The notes beneath the pieces are model-generated. The model was not told the origin of the DNA. It made no database searches and saw only the letters and a program-made list of their open reading frames with translations. 64,000 nucleotides of DNA from Progne subis subis (taxonomy: Eukaryota; Chordata; Aves; Passeriformes; Hirundinidae), in contig JAKJHU010000066.1 of NCBI GenBank assembly GCA_022316685.1, forward strand, positions 1,426,001 to 1,490,000, written 5' to 3'. Positions within the stretch are counted from its first letter, which is position 1. The number at the start of each line of letters is the position of its first letter. Below are positions 1 through 13,849 of the stretch, in pieces. The position numbers and the translations under genes were made by a program.

Positions 1-2053
1 TCATTATTAGATTTACTAAAAGATAAGTCTTAACTGATGAGACTGATGGAAAGCATTACATTCATACTGTAGTTTGAATCTAAATGTTAAAAACAGGAAA
101 CCAACTGAAAATTCAGTTTGGTCATGTTTTTAACACCTTCCTGCTAAGCTTAATACTTTTGCATTGTGCAATAGGAATTATTGGGCAACAACTGCTACAC
201 CACTGCCTGAATTCTGACAGATGGACCCAAGTTCCAACAGCATTATTTAAACTTCTGAATTTTCAAATACTTTACATCTTGCTACATTGTCTCAAAGCCA
301 CTATAGAAAACTGGGAATTGGAATGTGAGTGAAAAAAAATCATAGAATTGTAATTGGAGATAGCTGTATTTGTAGGTATCACATAAAATTTATGTGAAAA
401 TAAAATACTTCTGGGAAGTTAAAGAAGGATAAGCTGTTTGCAAGCCATTAGATTCCTGAGGTCTTGACACAACGTCTGTCATTTTGCAGGGGTTCTGCAA
501 GGCCTTCCCACCACATACAGTAACATTCTCTTGTCCTTCTCACCCAGCTCTGCAGACCTTAAAGGTCACAATGAGCACAGATACCAAGGAAGGCACATGC
601 TCATGGTTGCAAGCACCTGTGGCGTGGTTCATTCTGTCTTCATGTTGGAACAGAGCTTCACATGTGAAAGTGAAGCACACAGCAGCACAAGACTCTTGCG
701 AGTCACCACCACAGCAGCACTCTCCTTTCTTCGTCCCCAAAACATTTGGATTATGGGAAAAAGCAGTTCCCACTGTATTGCACCCCACAGACCTGCTCTG
801 TAAGCTGATCCAACATACTTTGAACAAGGTTTTATGCAGGAAAATGCCCATGAGCTGAAACCTAAATCTTCCTGGAGGCATGCACCAGGTCTTCCCTTCA
901 TCTGCAAAGAAGTCAGGAAGGCTTTGTAAGAGGGGATGATGAAGGTGTTTTCTAGTTCTTGATATTTTGCTGTTCCTTCAGCAGGGTTTTGAAAAATACA
1001 GCGCCTTTTGCTAGCTGCAAGAGCAAGAAAGTCTCTGGACAGATCTTGAGGAAAGAGAAGGTTTGCCATTCACCTAAGACTCAGCAAGGGCAAGACACTC
1101 TCTCCCAGCCACATGGCTGCCTCTCCCTGGACTCTCTCCACCCTGCATAATGCTTACACATAGAAGAGTAGAAAACATCCATCTCTCCCAATGCACAGCA
1201 CCATCAGCTTTGAAAGACACCAAAAAAACATGAAGGGAAAAAAAAAAAGAACCTGAAAGCACAGAGAGAGCAGCTGAAAGTATTTATTTCAAAACTTGAG
1301 TATTTAAAGCATCACTCCATTTTGTCCCCTCCAGTTACTGAAGGGACAGGCAAGGTGAGCTGCCTCTGCCAGAAGATGGGAACCTGGCAGGTCCCCTGGA
1401 CTGTCCTTTCACCCGCCGGGCCAGAGACAGCAGGAACAACCTGAGCTCAGGACCTGATCCAGCAGCTAATATTGCCTCATCTTAACAAAAACAACCAACA
1501 ACTGATGGACATGAACTTTTACTAGCATGCATTCCTCCCACAAACACCAACGAGATGCCTACTATGACTCCAGTTATCTGCTCTGAGCAGCGAGTTCTTG
1601 TAAAAGCCCAGTCTAATGCATCACAAAGCAACAATTTTTAGCACAAGAGCAAAGCTCTTCACCAAATCTGGTCCTTCTTAAGACTATTTCCTCCTACAAC
1701 CAAACCAACTCGTACACCCTCATGTGGCTACAACCTCCCAACACAACTTGAATGCTACTGCAAAAGTTTGGCTGCCTCCACAGATCACCTACCACATTAT
1801 CATACCAGTGGTAGCTGGTAAATAAGAATGGGCTGCACGTGGCCCAGCAACCCAGGGATCCTGAGGAAGGACAGCAGGTGCAGTGTGGAAAGCAGAAAAA
1901 ATAAAGCAGCAAGTTTTATACTGAGGCTAAAATTTAAAATGTCTATTTCAGAGAGGTTGCATCAGGTTTATGCAGCAAAATGAGCTCCTGATGTTAGTAC
2001 ACTGGCTTTTCAACAACTAAATGTAAAAGTAAATTATGTGATTCAGTTTAACT

Positions 2054-2125
2054 GAAAAAAACCCCAAAAATAACAACAACAACAACAACAACAAAAAAAA
2101 ACACAACAAAAAACCAATCCCCTAA
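2054..2125 (+). repeat. A/C-only tract with (AAC)7
   Basis: A low-complexity tract made almost only of A and C, with a perfect (AAC)7 core at 2072-2092. In CELF2 sense RNA (minus strand) it reads as a U/G-rich stretch with (GUU)7. Confidence 0.9.
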
Positions 2126-5100
2126 AAAGCAAGCACAAAGCCACAAAGGGACACAATCAACAAGCAAATAAAATATTCCTTGGTGAGGTAAACACAGAAT
2201 ATAAAACAAAGCCACCACCCCAAAGAAGCCCAAGGAACTCTTATCTCAGTGGACCCAGACAGCAGCATCTATCCTCATCAGGAGCTATCAGGAGATTTGG
2301 CTCACCCTGCCCTACCTGGCGCAGCAGAGCAGACACATGCAAGGCATGGCAGACAAGAATTCAAGAAATCATACTCTATACTACTCACAGCCAGCCTTCC
2401 AAAACCTCCCACTCCTTCCCCATAGAAATCAGAAGTATGACACTCACTCCTCAATTTTTTTTTCCCAATAATGAAGTTTAGCACTTCTGAGAAACACCCA
2501 GAATAATGTTGCTTCAGAAAGTGCAAGTAAATAACAAGCAGTATCTTCCAGCCCACAGGGTAATAAGTTACACCCAGAATCCTATTTAGCACTTTACATA
2601 ATTCACAGTTTCTCTGGTTACATACTTTGTCAAATATGACATCCAGCTGGGAAAGTTGGTCCACTTTATTGTCATATGGCAGTTGCTTGCTTTATATCAT
2701 CCTAATATCAATTAAAAAGCAAAACCAGAACTGTAAGGCAGCTATCTTTGTATTTTCATGTCACACTTGCATACATGCCCACAAATACTTGCTGTCATTC
2801 AAAGAGGAAAAATAACCCTGCCTGAAATGTAAACCAACTTTACAGTGCTAGGCAGCAAGTGTAATTTCCAAAACCTTGAAAAAGAGAACAATGAACAGAC
2901 ATACTTAAATTCTGCATCAGCTATTTTAACGGTGCAGTTTTTCAGATAACAGAAATTAAATCATAATATGCTGTCAAGTAACAGATCTAGCTCCCAGAAG
3001 TCAACATGCCAGCATTTTAAAAATACAGCATATGGATATAAAGCCTTTGTGGATACATACACACTTAGCAAATACTAGAAAAATCAATCAAAATCAAAAT
3101 GCAAACTCGCTGAAATGACTAGATGCCTTGCGTTATTAATTTCTAATTCTAATTGCTTGATTTCATTCATCAGCATTTATATGTGCACCAGTATACTACT
3201 GAGGCATTTAAAATTAAACAAACCCCATTCTTTTCCCCAAAAAAGTAATGGACTCTAACAGTTGTTTTATTGCAATGAGATATTAACACGTAATTCTACT
3301 CCTAACTCCAGGTTATAATCTAAGTGGATCCATTGATCACTTGCAAAAGGCAACAAAAAGAAAGTTTTGCTTTATGCTGATGGCAAATAAAATCCTGTCC
3401 ATTAGTATCAGTGGAAATCCATCCAGTATCCAAGTACTACACAAATATTTTGCCACTGGCTAAGTCAGAATTGTGGCACACAAAAAGTAAAAAAATACCA
3501 GGAAAGGCCACATAATGAATGTGCAACAAACCCATGTTGCTTTATATGAACGTAGCAAATTCATTACAAAGGATTTTAGCCTCCCACAAAACAAAACAAA
3601 CATTAAAAAAATCCAGACATAAAGATATGTATCTGGGGAGTTACCTGAGGTATCTATACTATTTTTCATGCCTAGCTCTCACAGCAGGTTACAAGTGTAA
3701 GTGGAATCATCTGTAACCTATAGATGGACAGAATAAGGTTAACTAGGGCAACAGAGAAAGTCAGCAACGTACTCCACTGAAAAAAACTGCCTCTAACATG
3801 CACTACGTTAACAAACAGCCTTTGGAAAAAGTAAATTTGACACCCATGGGGGAAAAAAAAAAGGTTTAATTAATTAGTGGGGTGTACCACTATACATTTA
3901 ATTCACGCAGATCCCTATGGTTTAAATCTGAAGTTACATATGTGTATTGTATACACACAGAGTGAGGCAGTTTAGAGGGGAAAAATGGAAATTAGATGAG
4001 GAAAAAAATTGTGCTGCTTAACTCAAGCATTAAAATCACTACAAAAGAGTAACAGCTATGAAATATTTAGGAGTCAACATTAAAATCATTAGACTTCAAA
4101 GGATATCACCTTCTCAGCGCCAGCTTCTTGCATTGATCATCTGCAGAATGAGCAGCTTCACATCAGTTTGTTTGCAGAAGCTTCTTCCAAACCACATCAG
4201 CCAGAAATGAAACACTGGAATCCGCTAAAAGCCATAAAATGCTCTTGCAGAGAGAGGCTCTGCACCTTCCCAAGCCCACCCCTGTATTTCTCAGGAACTT
4301 TGTAAATAATTTAACATTTCCATGAGGAGAATAGGAACGCTCTTTAAGAACAAGAAGATATTAAACGCTAACAAGGAGGTAAGAGGCTTTTGAGCGTGAA
4401 AGTTATATATTTGTAAAGCCTTCTTCCAGTTTTCACATGGTCTTTTCCCCATATGTAACTGCAGTGGGTAGAACAGCAGTAAACATTTAAACTGCATTGC
4501 ATTATTGTGCATAATAAGAGCTTGACATTTTTATTTTCTCCAAGGAGAAGCACTGCCTATATGCTCTCTAGTGGATGAACAGGGTTTTTACAAGGTCCCT
4601 CCTTCCCCCTCCTTTAAATGTGATCAAATATGAATTGAAAGGCTCTTATTCTGCCAGCATCCCAGTCCAAGGTTTTGTGTTTCTCTAGCAACGATGACAC
4701 ACTAACAACTGAAGCAGGGCAGAGAGCAGCTTCTCGTCCATCTCTCTACTGCAGCAGGTGCCATCTGTGTCACGGAGTGGGAACACCACGTAACTTTTGA
4801 CCTGGACATTGTCAAGACCAAGGGTAAATGGATTAGTATGAAATTCTTTTAAGACATGTTCTGAAGTGTGTGTTTACCATGGGTATCCATACAGGAAGTC
4901 CTTCAGAGGCAATTCCAGAACTGCACAAGTAACTGCAGTTCATCCAGAAATCAAATACCAAGTTACTGCTGTATGAATTCACCAAGGAGGAGTCCTTCCC
5001 ATGCTCCCTGCCTTGCATCTCTTCTGTGCCACACTTCTCCAGGGCCCAGAAGTCCCAGCTGGAGGGAAGGAGGCTGTAAACAAATTGTTTTCCTAGAAAG

Positions 5101-8020
5101 AGTTTGTTTCTCACACTGAAAGCATGTTGGGGAGGGATGCAAGGAGAAGGGACCCAAGTGCGACCTAAATAAAGACCACCACAGTTTCACAAAAACCTGC
5201 TCCCTCATGCAAAATAACCAGCAGTTGGGAAAATCCTATCATGATTCAAGGCTAAAATAGGTATCTGTGCTTTAACCATTTCTGGTAAATCGAAGGCTTT
5301 AGGCTCCATGAGCAATGGCCTTTCATCAATTTGTTAAAACAAGCTACCCTAAAGATTATCAGAGTTTTCCCATTTTAGCAGAGGAATCCTGCAAGAAATC
5401 CTCTCCCCTCCCAGACAGCAGGTGCACAGGCTGCAAGAGCCCATTTTCCTTTAGATTAGCTGTATGCATCACTTAAAAATTTATAAATCACTTAGCTTTC
5501 CAAGAGCCAAATTCCCAACAGAGTAACTGGAATTACAGCCATGCTAGCAGTAAAGAAGAGAGTTTGTTAGAGTTGGCATAATACAGTGAACAATACTATA
5601 AATTACTTTAGGAAATGGCTGCTAATGCCCTTTCTGTGCAGGCTTGGGGGATATGACTCTCTCTGCAGTCCACTTCTATGGAAATTAAGGAATTTTAGTC
5701 ATCTGAATAGAGAATATAGGATTCTGCTCATCTGAAAGCATTTTTTTCCACCTAGAGGGCATAATCACCAATTACATCTAGAGAATATAAATTTAATTAT
5801 TTTTATTAGGTAATATGATTTCTATCAGCAAGGAAAAAAATGTACTCTAAGAACTATAATCAGAAATTAGCATGTTCACAACAAACAGCTAATCCTTGCT
5901 GAGGAGGCATTTCTTGGGACAGGTCCTTAATGCTGACGTGTGAAGAGGTCCTGAAGGATGCTTTGATGAGCAGTGAAAAAACCAAAACTGCAACAACAAA
6001 GAAAACCCTGAAACCTTTCTTCGTTCCTTCTCATCTCACCTTTTCTTTTCTTCCTGACTCTGATTTCTGAATTTTAAAAGTCTTCAAAAATATATTTTTC
6101 TATTTTGTGCATTCTGCACACTGAAAGCCATGTATCCCCCTCTTTTTAGCTTTTGAAGTCTGGCATTTTTGTAGACCACATTACTCCAGGACTTCAATTT
6201 TGTTTGCTTTGAAAATATTCATTAAAACAGCACATTTTTAAAATGCCTCCCTTTCTTTGTTTCTACCCACATCCCTAGGTCTTTCCACACATCATCTTGC
6301 CCCATCTCAGATGTCTGACACTACGTAGGTCACACGATTGGCTCCTTCTCTAACCAGTGGACAGAAACTGGTCCTCCAAGGCCATTTTTCCATCTGCTGT
6401 ACACCAGTGGCTCAGGAAAAGATGAACACCCAGCCCTGGGGTGCCCTTTCCCCTCGACCAAGGGGCACAGAAGAACCTCGGATTACAGACTCAGATTTCT
6501 GTTTTAACCCCTAATTGTCTATGAGACACTGTAATAGAGGGATCCATACACAGGAAACCACCTCTGCAGCACAACTGAGCATGGCATGGGGTGAACACCT
6601 ACAGCACTGTGGAGAGATGGTGATGCAGCTGGGCAAGATGGAGTTCTGCTAATTAGCACCCCAACATCACCTGGGGCAGCAAACAGACATCAGTGCTGGC
6701 ATTGTGCAGTAGGCACGGCTCTGCTGGGGCCTGGCACTTGGGTGGTTCACCCCACAGCCTCTGCCATTGTGCCTTCTGTCAGCACTACCCATGGCGGCCA
6801 GGATTAAAGCCTGCTGAAGGTGAGCCTCTGAAAGCAGCACAGACACAACCCTCAAGCACCAGGAACACCTGCTTTGCATTGCATTCTCTTGAAAATGCAA
6901 CCATCCATCAGGTTTGTCTTTTCCTTGCAAGCATCTCTAGGGGAGAGGTAGAAACAGGAGTGCTGCAGTGTGACCTTCCTCCAGCTCCAACTTTCCCCCC
7001 TCTCTTTACTTCTCCCTCACTCTGCTCCAGAGAGGCACTGCCCTGACCCAAGAGCTGCAACCAAAGCTGTGCTGCAGCACCTGTGTGCAGGGTGAATCAG
7101 CACCCTTCCCCCCAGAAAAAGGCTGCTAGGGGAGCTGGGGCAGTTACATAAGGCTGCAGCAGCTCAGGAAAGTTGATGTCAGAGAGATGAGGCAAGAGCA
7201 GCACTGGCCAAGCTCATCAAGAGACATAGGTGCCTCTCACAGAGGCCTTGGCAGGTAACCCTTTATGGTGAAGTGCCACGATGAGCAGTAACTCACATTC
7301 CTCATCTCTTCACAGCAAAGGCCAAACAACTTCCAGCCCTGTGTGAGGTGCTGGAGTTGGAGCTCCCTTTCCACTCCTGGCCATGTTCAGGAGGCAGCTG
7401 CTAATTGTCTTACAGCTCTGGACTGATGAGGAGGGGCTGACAACCCCTTCGAGGCATGTCCCGTCACCTCCACACGCCACTGAAACTGAGACAAGGGAAC
7501 CAGGCTGCACCTTGCTACAGGAGTTGTGTTACTCCTTAAGCATCCCTGAAGGCATCATTATATCCACTGTCATTAGGGCTCTCTCTGCTCTATGGGAAGG
7601 GAAAAGGTGGCTAACGACTGCCATAGGAGAACATCCAACCTACAGGCTGCACCTTACTTACCCACTGCACTCCAAGTTAGAGCTGGATCATTTCAAAACA
7701 CCCAAACTGTCAGCCTCTATCACGTATTATTTTAATTGACTGCCATTTTGGAAACATCTTCCAGCCTGGGAGTTTGCATGCTACTTCCAGTCTGCAAAAT
7801 CATCACAAATCCTCCTGAGCATTTTCCATATTCCTTCTCCGTTTTTCAGGTTTTGCATTTATATTTATTTCCAAAACCGCTCTGAAAAGCTCCCCTCAAA
7901 GGGGGCTGGAATTTGCTACTCAGAAGCATGGCATGCATATTTGTATAGCAATGCTGACCACATTCACAAGGGACTGCTTGTGATCACTAACACAAGAGAC
8001 AGGAGGATTTTCCATGGGAC

Positions 8021-8036
8021 TTTTTTTTTTTTTTTT
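8021..8036 (+). repeat. Poly(T), 16 bases
   Basis: A simple T run in CELF2 intron, nothing recognisable beside it. Confidence 0.85.
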
Positions 8037-8832
8037 CCCCTCCTGTATTGGTTTTGAGTGGTTTTATATTTTGTTCGATTTTTTTTAAATCACAACGTAG
8101 TAATCAAACCCTGGGAGGAGATTTACTATCTGCATTACTGTCTCTGAGGCTGCCCTTTTTTACACCTTTAAACACATCCAGAAAACCTGTTCTTCACTCC
8201 CTGCCGGGATCTTTCTGCTTCACCACTCCCAACATGTTTCTTTTTCATCACTCCCTCCCCCTTCCTGCTCATTTTGTTTAGTAGTTCTTCCCCAGGACTC
8301 TGCAATTCTTCAAACTGTTCCTTTTAGAGGGCAGCACCTCCTTGACTACACTAAAATCCCTCCTGAAAACACATCTGCTGAACTGCTTGTAAGAAATTAG
8401 TCCTGAAAATTGTGTCTCTATATGCATCTGTGTGCCAGTTTTCCAAGACCAGATTCACCTACCCAGGTGCACCCTAGACTTCAGCTGGGAACAATGGATT
8501 GAGAATGCGGGGAGAAACACCTCTGGTGGATCATTCTGAACACCTAAGATTTAATGTAATAGAACTATTAATAATACATAAGAAAAGAATTATCCAGAGC
8601 TTCTTAGTCAGAAAAATCTACAGCTCAAGTCCCATCTGAATCAAAGATTTTTTTTTCCTGTTCACTGGGACATGAATTAATACCAAGTACATAACCTACA
8701 TTTCCAGTTGAACGTGCAGCATTGCATACAGCCCTCGCTTTATATTTTCGTTCCATCTTCCAAGTATAATCGTCTTAAACTTGCACTGAAATGCACTTGT
8801 CATTTGCTGCCCATTGTGACAACTGTCAAGGC

Positions 8833-8851
8833 TTTTTTTTTTTTTTTTTTT
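8833..8851 (+). repeat. Poly(T), 19 bases
   Basis: A simple T run in CELF2 intron. Confidence 0.85.
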
Positions 8852-9754
8852 AAATCCTGCTCCCTGTTCTGTCGTTCTGAGTCATTAACCCCATCTCCAA
8901 TTTTAGTATTTACAGCCCTAAATTGGATGGATGGCTTGTTTTCAGCACAGCAGCCCAGCTCTCAATTGCTGGTGTCTCTCTTTCTCTTAATTTTCAGCAC
9001 TATGTGCACAGGGTTGAATTCTCCGAGTGGTGGGAGGCAAAGTGCTTAATGCACAAACCGGACCACATCCTCAGCCCTCGACTCAGTGGGGCCCTACATC
9101 ATTAAAATTAGGCACTTAGTTAAACGCTTTGCTGAATCAGCGCCAACAGCCCAGAGCCTAAAAGCCCTGAGCACCTTCTTTAAAAGCAAATTTCTCCCCC
9201 CTCCACTCCAGTGCAACCAAAAAGTTTCCAGCGCACACGAACTTATCTGCTCTCTCTCAAACGGTGTCTACTTCAAGCTTCTAATCTTGTGGCTTTTTAT
9301 CTTATTCATTGCTCCCTGAATGTGGAATTCACTATCTATTTTCAAAAGGGAAGTAAGTACAACCACTGTTTCCTAGACAACAGAAGAGCAAAATTAACTC
9401 TTCCCTCATCCCTCCCAAAACACAGACAGAAATATTAAGTTTTGCTATGACCCACAGTAAAGAAGAGCTACCTCGGAAATAACTGAAGTTATAAAGCCGT
9501 GCATGGCGGGAAAAGAGTGCCACGCTGCTATGCCACGAAAAACCTTGTCTTTCACTCCACAGACTCTCACAAGCAAAACACAATTAGCCTGGGCTACAGA
9601 ATCTACAGACTCGACTTATGGTAATCAGAGCAGAGCAAAGAAATTCCAAAAATATTACTCAGCTAGCATGGGTAAAAATTCCTGCTTTTGCGGCAGGGCG
9701 CACAAATAGAAAATTGCAGTTGATTGTCTTTGCAAGACATTTCTGTACACACCA

Positions 9755-10045
9755 GCAGTGACCTCTTCTATAAGGTCACCAGGGACAACCCCCAAGGGAA
9801 TGGCCTGAAGTGGTGTCATGGGAGGTTTAGGTGGGATGTCAAGAAAAGGCTCTTCACTTAAGAGTGTGTTTGGGCACTGGAACAGGCTCCCCAGGGCAGT
9901 GGTCACAGCACTGAGCCTGACGGAGCTCAAGGAGTGTGGACAATACCCTCAGGCACACTGGCGTGACTCCTGAGGTGTCCTGTGCAGGGACAGGAGTTGG
10001 ACTCAAATGTTCCTTAAGGTCCCTTCCAACTCAACCAACTTCTGA
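9755..10045 (+). mobile_element. CR1 LINE fragment, 3' end
   Basis: This stretch matches the CR1 3' region as known from birds: 'aatggcctgaag', 'ggaggtttaggtgggatgtca', 'cactggaacaggctccccag', and the ending 'ccttaaggtcccttccaactca'. It is truncated at its 5' end, as most CR1 copies are, and lacks a clear terminal ATTCTATG repeat. No reading frame survives. It sits in CELF2 intron, opposite to the direction of the gene. Confidence 0.92.
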
Positions 10046-11460
10046 GGTGTAAATCACAAAGCAGCAAAGAAACAAAGTTCAAATTAAGCTGAATCTACTA
10101 TCTGGAGAACTCTGTGACAGGTGGTCATCCAGCAGGATTACTGGTCTGGCTAAACTCCTCTGCCTTTATAACCTGGAATCCAGTGATTCCTCATCCTGGG
10201 CAACCTTTACCTGCTTTTACATTATGTCCTTGTGAAACTGCTGGTCTGCACCACTCTGAGGTGACACTAAAAGGGAATAAGCATTTTTACACACCAATAA
10301 AACAAAACTGTTTCAATTTGTTTTATATTGTAGTGTTTTTACAGTTAGTTTTATGGAGCCTTGAGAATCCTGAAGTCTTCTCATAGTTGTGTTGACATTT
10401 GCTCGGGTTGTGCCCAAGTGCAGCCTTACAGCCCAGATCAGAGTAAGCCTTGAGACAAGCCACAATCAATAAAAGTGATCTTGGGGGAATGTTTATTAGA
10501 GATGTGAAGAAGTGGTTAATTCTCTGTGTCAGGGAAAACTCCGAAGGCACCATACAAGTCCTGTGCAGGTATGTATTGTGCAACAGCATAGTCTGCAAGC
10601 CTGACACATGATCATAGAATGGCTCATGTAGCTCATGGATGTTTTCAAGGAAAACATCTACAGGATAAAGAGCATTTGCAGAATGACTGGAACAGGAAAC
10701 ATGAGAGCACTCTGTTATAGAGTTGTATAGGTGAGAACTTGGTAATATCAGCATCTCTTTAGCTTCCCAGGAGTCAGTACCACATGGTATCTGGGGTGAA
10801 GAAGAAAGAGAACAAATCTCTGCCTCCAATACAGACATCTTTGGGGTTTTTTGCTCCCTTCCCCTAGCCCCAGTGTACAGCACAGAAATCCATCATGCTT
10901 CCCAGCCTCCTTCATTTTATCAAAAATATTGATCCTTGTGTAGAGTTGCATTGGTAAATGCGGAAAGAAAAAAACAACAAAGGAAAAAGAAAAAAATATC
11001 CAAGTGTATGTTGTAAAGGAGGGAAGAAACAGGTTTCTTAATAGTTACCTACTCATGTAGAGCTTAAATACATGCTTGGACACAACATATTCATATAAGC
11101 TGTATTAAAGCACTTGTACATATGTATATTCAGGCAGATTTTCCTCCTTTCAAGGCCATGCAGATCTCCAAGCTGCCCTGAATGTCAGAGACATCCAGGG
11201 AGAGCTGCAGATAAGAATTTCAGACTTAAAAGTACAACTCACAAAACGCATTATTTGGCTGTCAAACCAGGACTTGCTAAATTAATGAAGCATTTTAATT
11301 CCCAGATCAACAGAAGCAAAGTTAATTTTGTGAAAGTGTGCTAGATTCCAAACCTATTACTATTAAGACCAACTTAAACCTCATCTACATTCTTCAGGGA
11401 ATAAACAGAATATTCAGGAGAGGAGAATAAACAGAGGTGAAATTAAGCACAAATGTGAAG

Positions 11461-11510
11461 TGGGGTTTTTTTTTGGTGGTTTTGGTTTTGGTTGTTTTTT
11501 TTTTTTTTTG
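11461..11510 (+). repeat. T/G-only low-complexity tract
   Basis: A run of T with GG and GGTTTT interruptions, in CELF2 intron. The complement is A/C-rich in CELF2 RNA. Confidence 0.85.
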
Positions 11511-11615
11511 ACTGCAGTAATTTTGAGGAAAGAAACTTAGAGGCCTGCTACCACTAATTTCTAGTAGACTGGTCCATTTTCCTGCAGCCTACCAGATGCC
11601 ATTTTCTTTATGCAC

Positions 11616-11641
<26 letters not shown>
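11616..11641 (+). repeat. Poly(T), 26 bases
   Basis: An uninterrupted T run. No recognisable retrocopy is attached on either side. Confidence 0.9.
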
Positions 11642-11648
<7 letters not shown>

Positions 11649-13274
11649 CACCCTACAATGACCAGCAAATGCATTTGGTTTTGCAGTGGTTAAGCCTGTG
11701 TTTCCCAAATTATTATTTGTCTTGTAGGAGCTATTCAGACCTTCCATGGACCAGGGTCTCCAGAAGTAGGTTTTGTATAAACACAGTACATGGAAATGGT
11801 CTTTTCTCTAAAGATCTTTACCAGTCTCAGGTCTCAAGTGAGTCTGAAATGAGAAACAAATCTACTGAATAAAAGGAAGAAATGCAGAACTGGATGTATA
11901 ACCTTCCTTTAAAGGAATAATTTTACTTTTTGTTTAGAAAAGATATAATGAATTTGATGTTCTAAGACAGAAAGTCTTGGGAAAGGGAGACAATGATGAG
12001 AGGAGAGGAAACATGTGATTTCTACAGGCCAGGGAAGATTTAATTTTGAAGATTTGTCTTGCACTGTCCTTGTGAGTCCTGAGCTCATTGGCTTTGAGAC
12101 AGAGGGATGGAAAGGCCCTAATCTTTCCAGCACTGCACAGGAAATCACCAAACATTTTGGCAAGCAGGTGACTTGAGTGACATGTAGACACCAAGGTTCA
12201 AATTTCTGACTCAAATCAGGCCAGCCCAGACAGTGGCCCATTTGGTAGCTTGCTAGCTTACCTAGATCCTTCTCTTTTTCACCTGCTTCCACCCCTGAGT
12301 AAAGGACTGTTCCTCAACAGAAAGCTAGTGGACTTCAACAAAACCAGCTGGATAACTGACATTTTGCAATGAGAATATTTGCACCAGAAGTTCCCAAACC
12401 ACATAAACCCTAAGTCTCCATCTTTCAGCATTTGACAAAGAGCTTCTGATACAAACCTGCATTTGGGATGCTCCTCTTGCTTTTCCTGAGCCTCCTGCTT
12501 TCTAATTGGCTCTAGGGCTCAACCTGGACAAATGGGCCAAATGGGACCAGTCAATTAACACCATATTCTTCACCCAACTTGACTCCAATCAAGATATATT
12601 ACATTAAGACAAACCTGACACAAAAATCTGGTCCCGTTTCTGTGCAACGGTTGTCCCACCAGGCCCTTCAAAGGGAAAGGCCTGAGTAAATATTTGACAA
12701 ATCCAAGATCTATCAGCCCCACTAAGTCATTTTGATCAATGGATGTTTCTAGGATAAGAAAAAGTGGGACCTAAAGGGACAAATGCCCTTCATGTGGCAA
12801 CCATGGAAGAATTGTTATCTTTTTATACTGCATTAATCCCACAAAGATGCTTTTAGGGATGGGAATCCAGACCTGGGTTCCCTCTACAGACACCAGACAA
12901 AAAGCTCCTCAGATGGAAGGCAGAACACCAACCTTTAGCTCAGTAAGACATTTCAGAACTGGAACCTCTCATTCTCCAGTGATTATGGAGGATGCCAAAA
13001 AAGATAATCCTCCTTGCAAATGCCTCCAATGGCTCCAGGCTGGGTTGAAAGGCCAGTTTTATACTAAGATGAGAGCATAGATTCAACTTTGCTGGGCTTC
13101 AATATCAAATTTTCTTTACCAAGACATTGACACACTTCATAAAACTGTTCAGGGCTCCTCAGAGAAAAAGCACCAAGTTAAAACTAAACCATCACTACTT
13201 CCATAGAAAATGAATATGAGATTTAACAATGTATTTCTGTGCTTGCAAAAATGGGTAGGAAGACTAAAATAATT

Positions 13275-13335
13275 GTCCTGATTTTCAGTGTCTAACTTTA
13301 GACACCCAAATTTGAAAATTTAGGTCACGTGACAG
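13275..13335. repeat. Probable ancient interspersed repeat with inverted words and an E-box palindrome
   Basis: The stretch contains TGTCTAA...TTTAGACA as inverted words and CTGATTTTCA opposed to TTTGAAAATTT. This style of sequence is seen in old amniote repeats, but I cannot name the family. It ends with the perfect palindrome GTCACGTGAC (13324-13333), which fits the TFEB/MiT-type (CLEAR) E-box consensus. Confidence 0.4.
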
Positions 13336-13798
13336 TCTACACTATTTAAATCTCATCCTCTGGATTACTGCAACATGAAGCCACCTTTTACTGTTCCTGT
13401 GGTTATGATTTTAAAATGAAAACTTTTTAGGGTAGGAAATTTTTCCCCTGTATTAAAATGCTCTCCATCATCGTATTCATCAGCACTAGGAACGACAGCA
13501 ACTTTAAACTTGGTGCATTTTATTTTTGAGAATTAACCATTAAGAACAGCCTCTGTGTGCCTGGAAATGCAGAACCTTTGCCAAGTTTATCAATAGATAG
13601 AGGCAAAATTGCAGTCAACCTGACCTGGACAATTGCAAAGGGCTCATTATTCATGCTCATTCAATTTCTGCCCGTTTTGCTGAGACAAGGATGACACTCA
13701 GTGCCAATTGAGATGGTGGTTTGGAGATGGACACTTTCCCACTATAAACTGGACCACATCCACTAGCTTATTTCATGCACTGAACAGCTGTTGCAAGG

Positions 13799-13846
<48 letters not shown>
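13799..13846 (+). repeat. Poly(A), 48 bases
   Basis: The longest pure homopolymer in the window. No processed pseudogene or SINE is recognisable upstream of it, and CR1, the main bird LINE, does not make poly(A) tails, so it is more likely slippage or an assembly feature. Confidence 0.95.

Positions 13847-13849
<3 letters not shown>

Larger units (their letters stand above)
1..9754. other. CELF2 intron, no gene recognised
   Basis: AT-rich sequence with simple repeats only (listed separately) and a mildly GC-richer patch at 6560-7530. Open frames are all under about 125 codons and resemble nothing I know. I looked for the CELF2 exon that follows both first exons (NGTANKMNGALD... and KMFVGQ) and did not see it. 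Confidence 0.6.

Noticed and set aside
9655..9930. Minus-strand 91-codon frame
   Set aside because: It is the antisense of the CR1 fragment at 9755-10045.
10323..10883. 186-codon minus-strand frame
   Set aside because: It starts at GTG (first ATG at codon 16), has no recognisable domain or repeat, and ordinary intronic composition. A protein search and RNA-seq would settle it.
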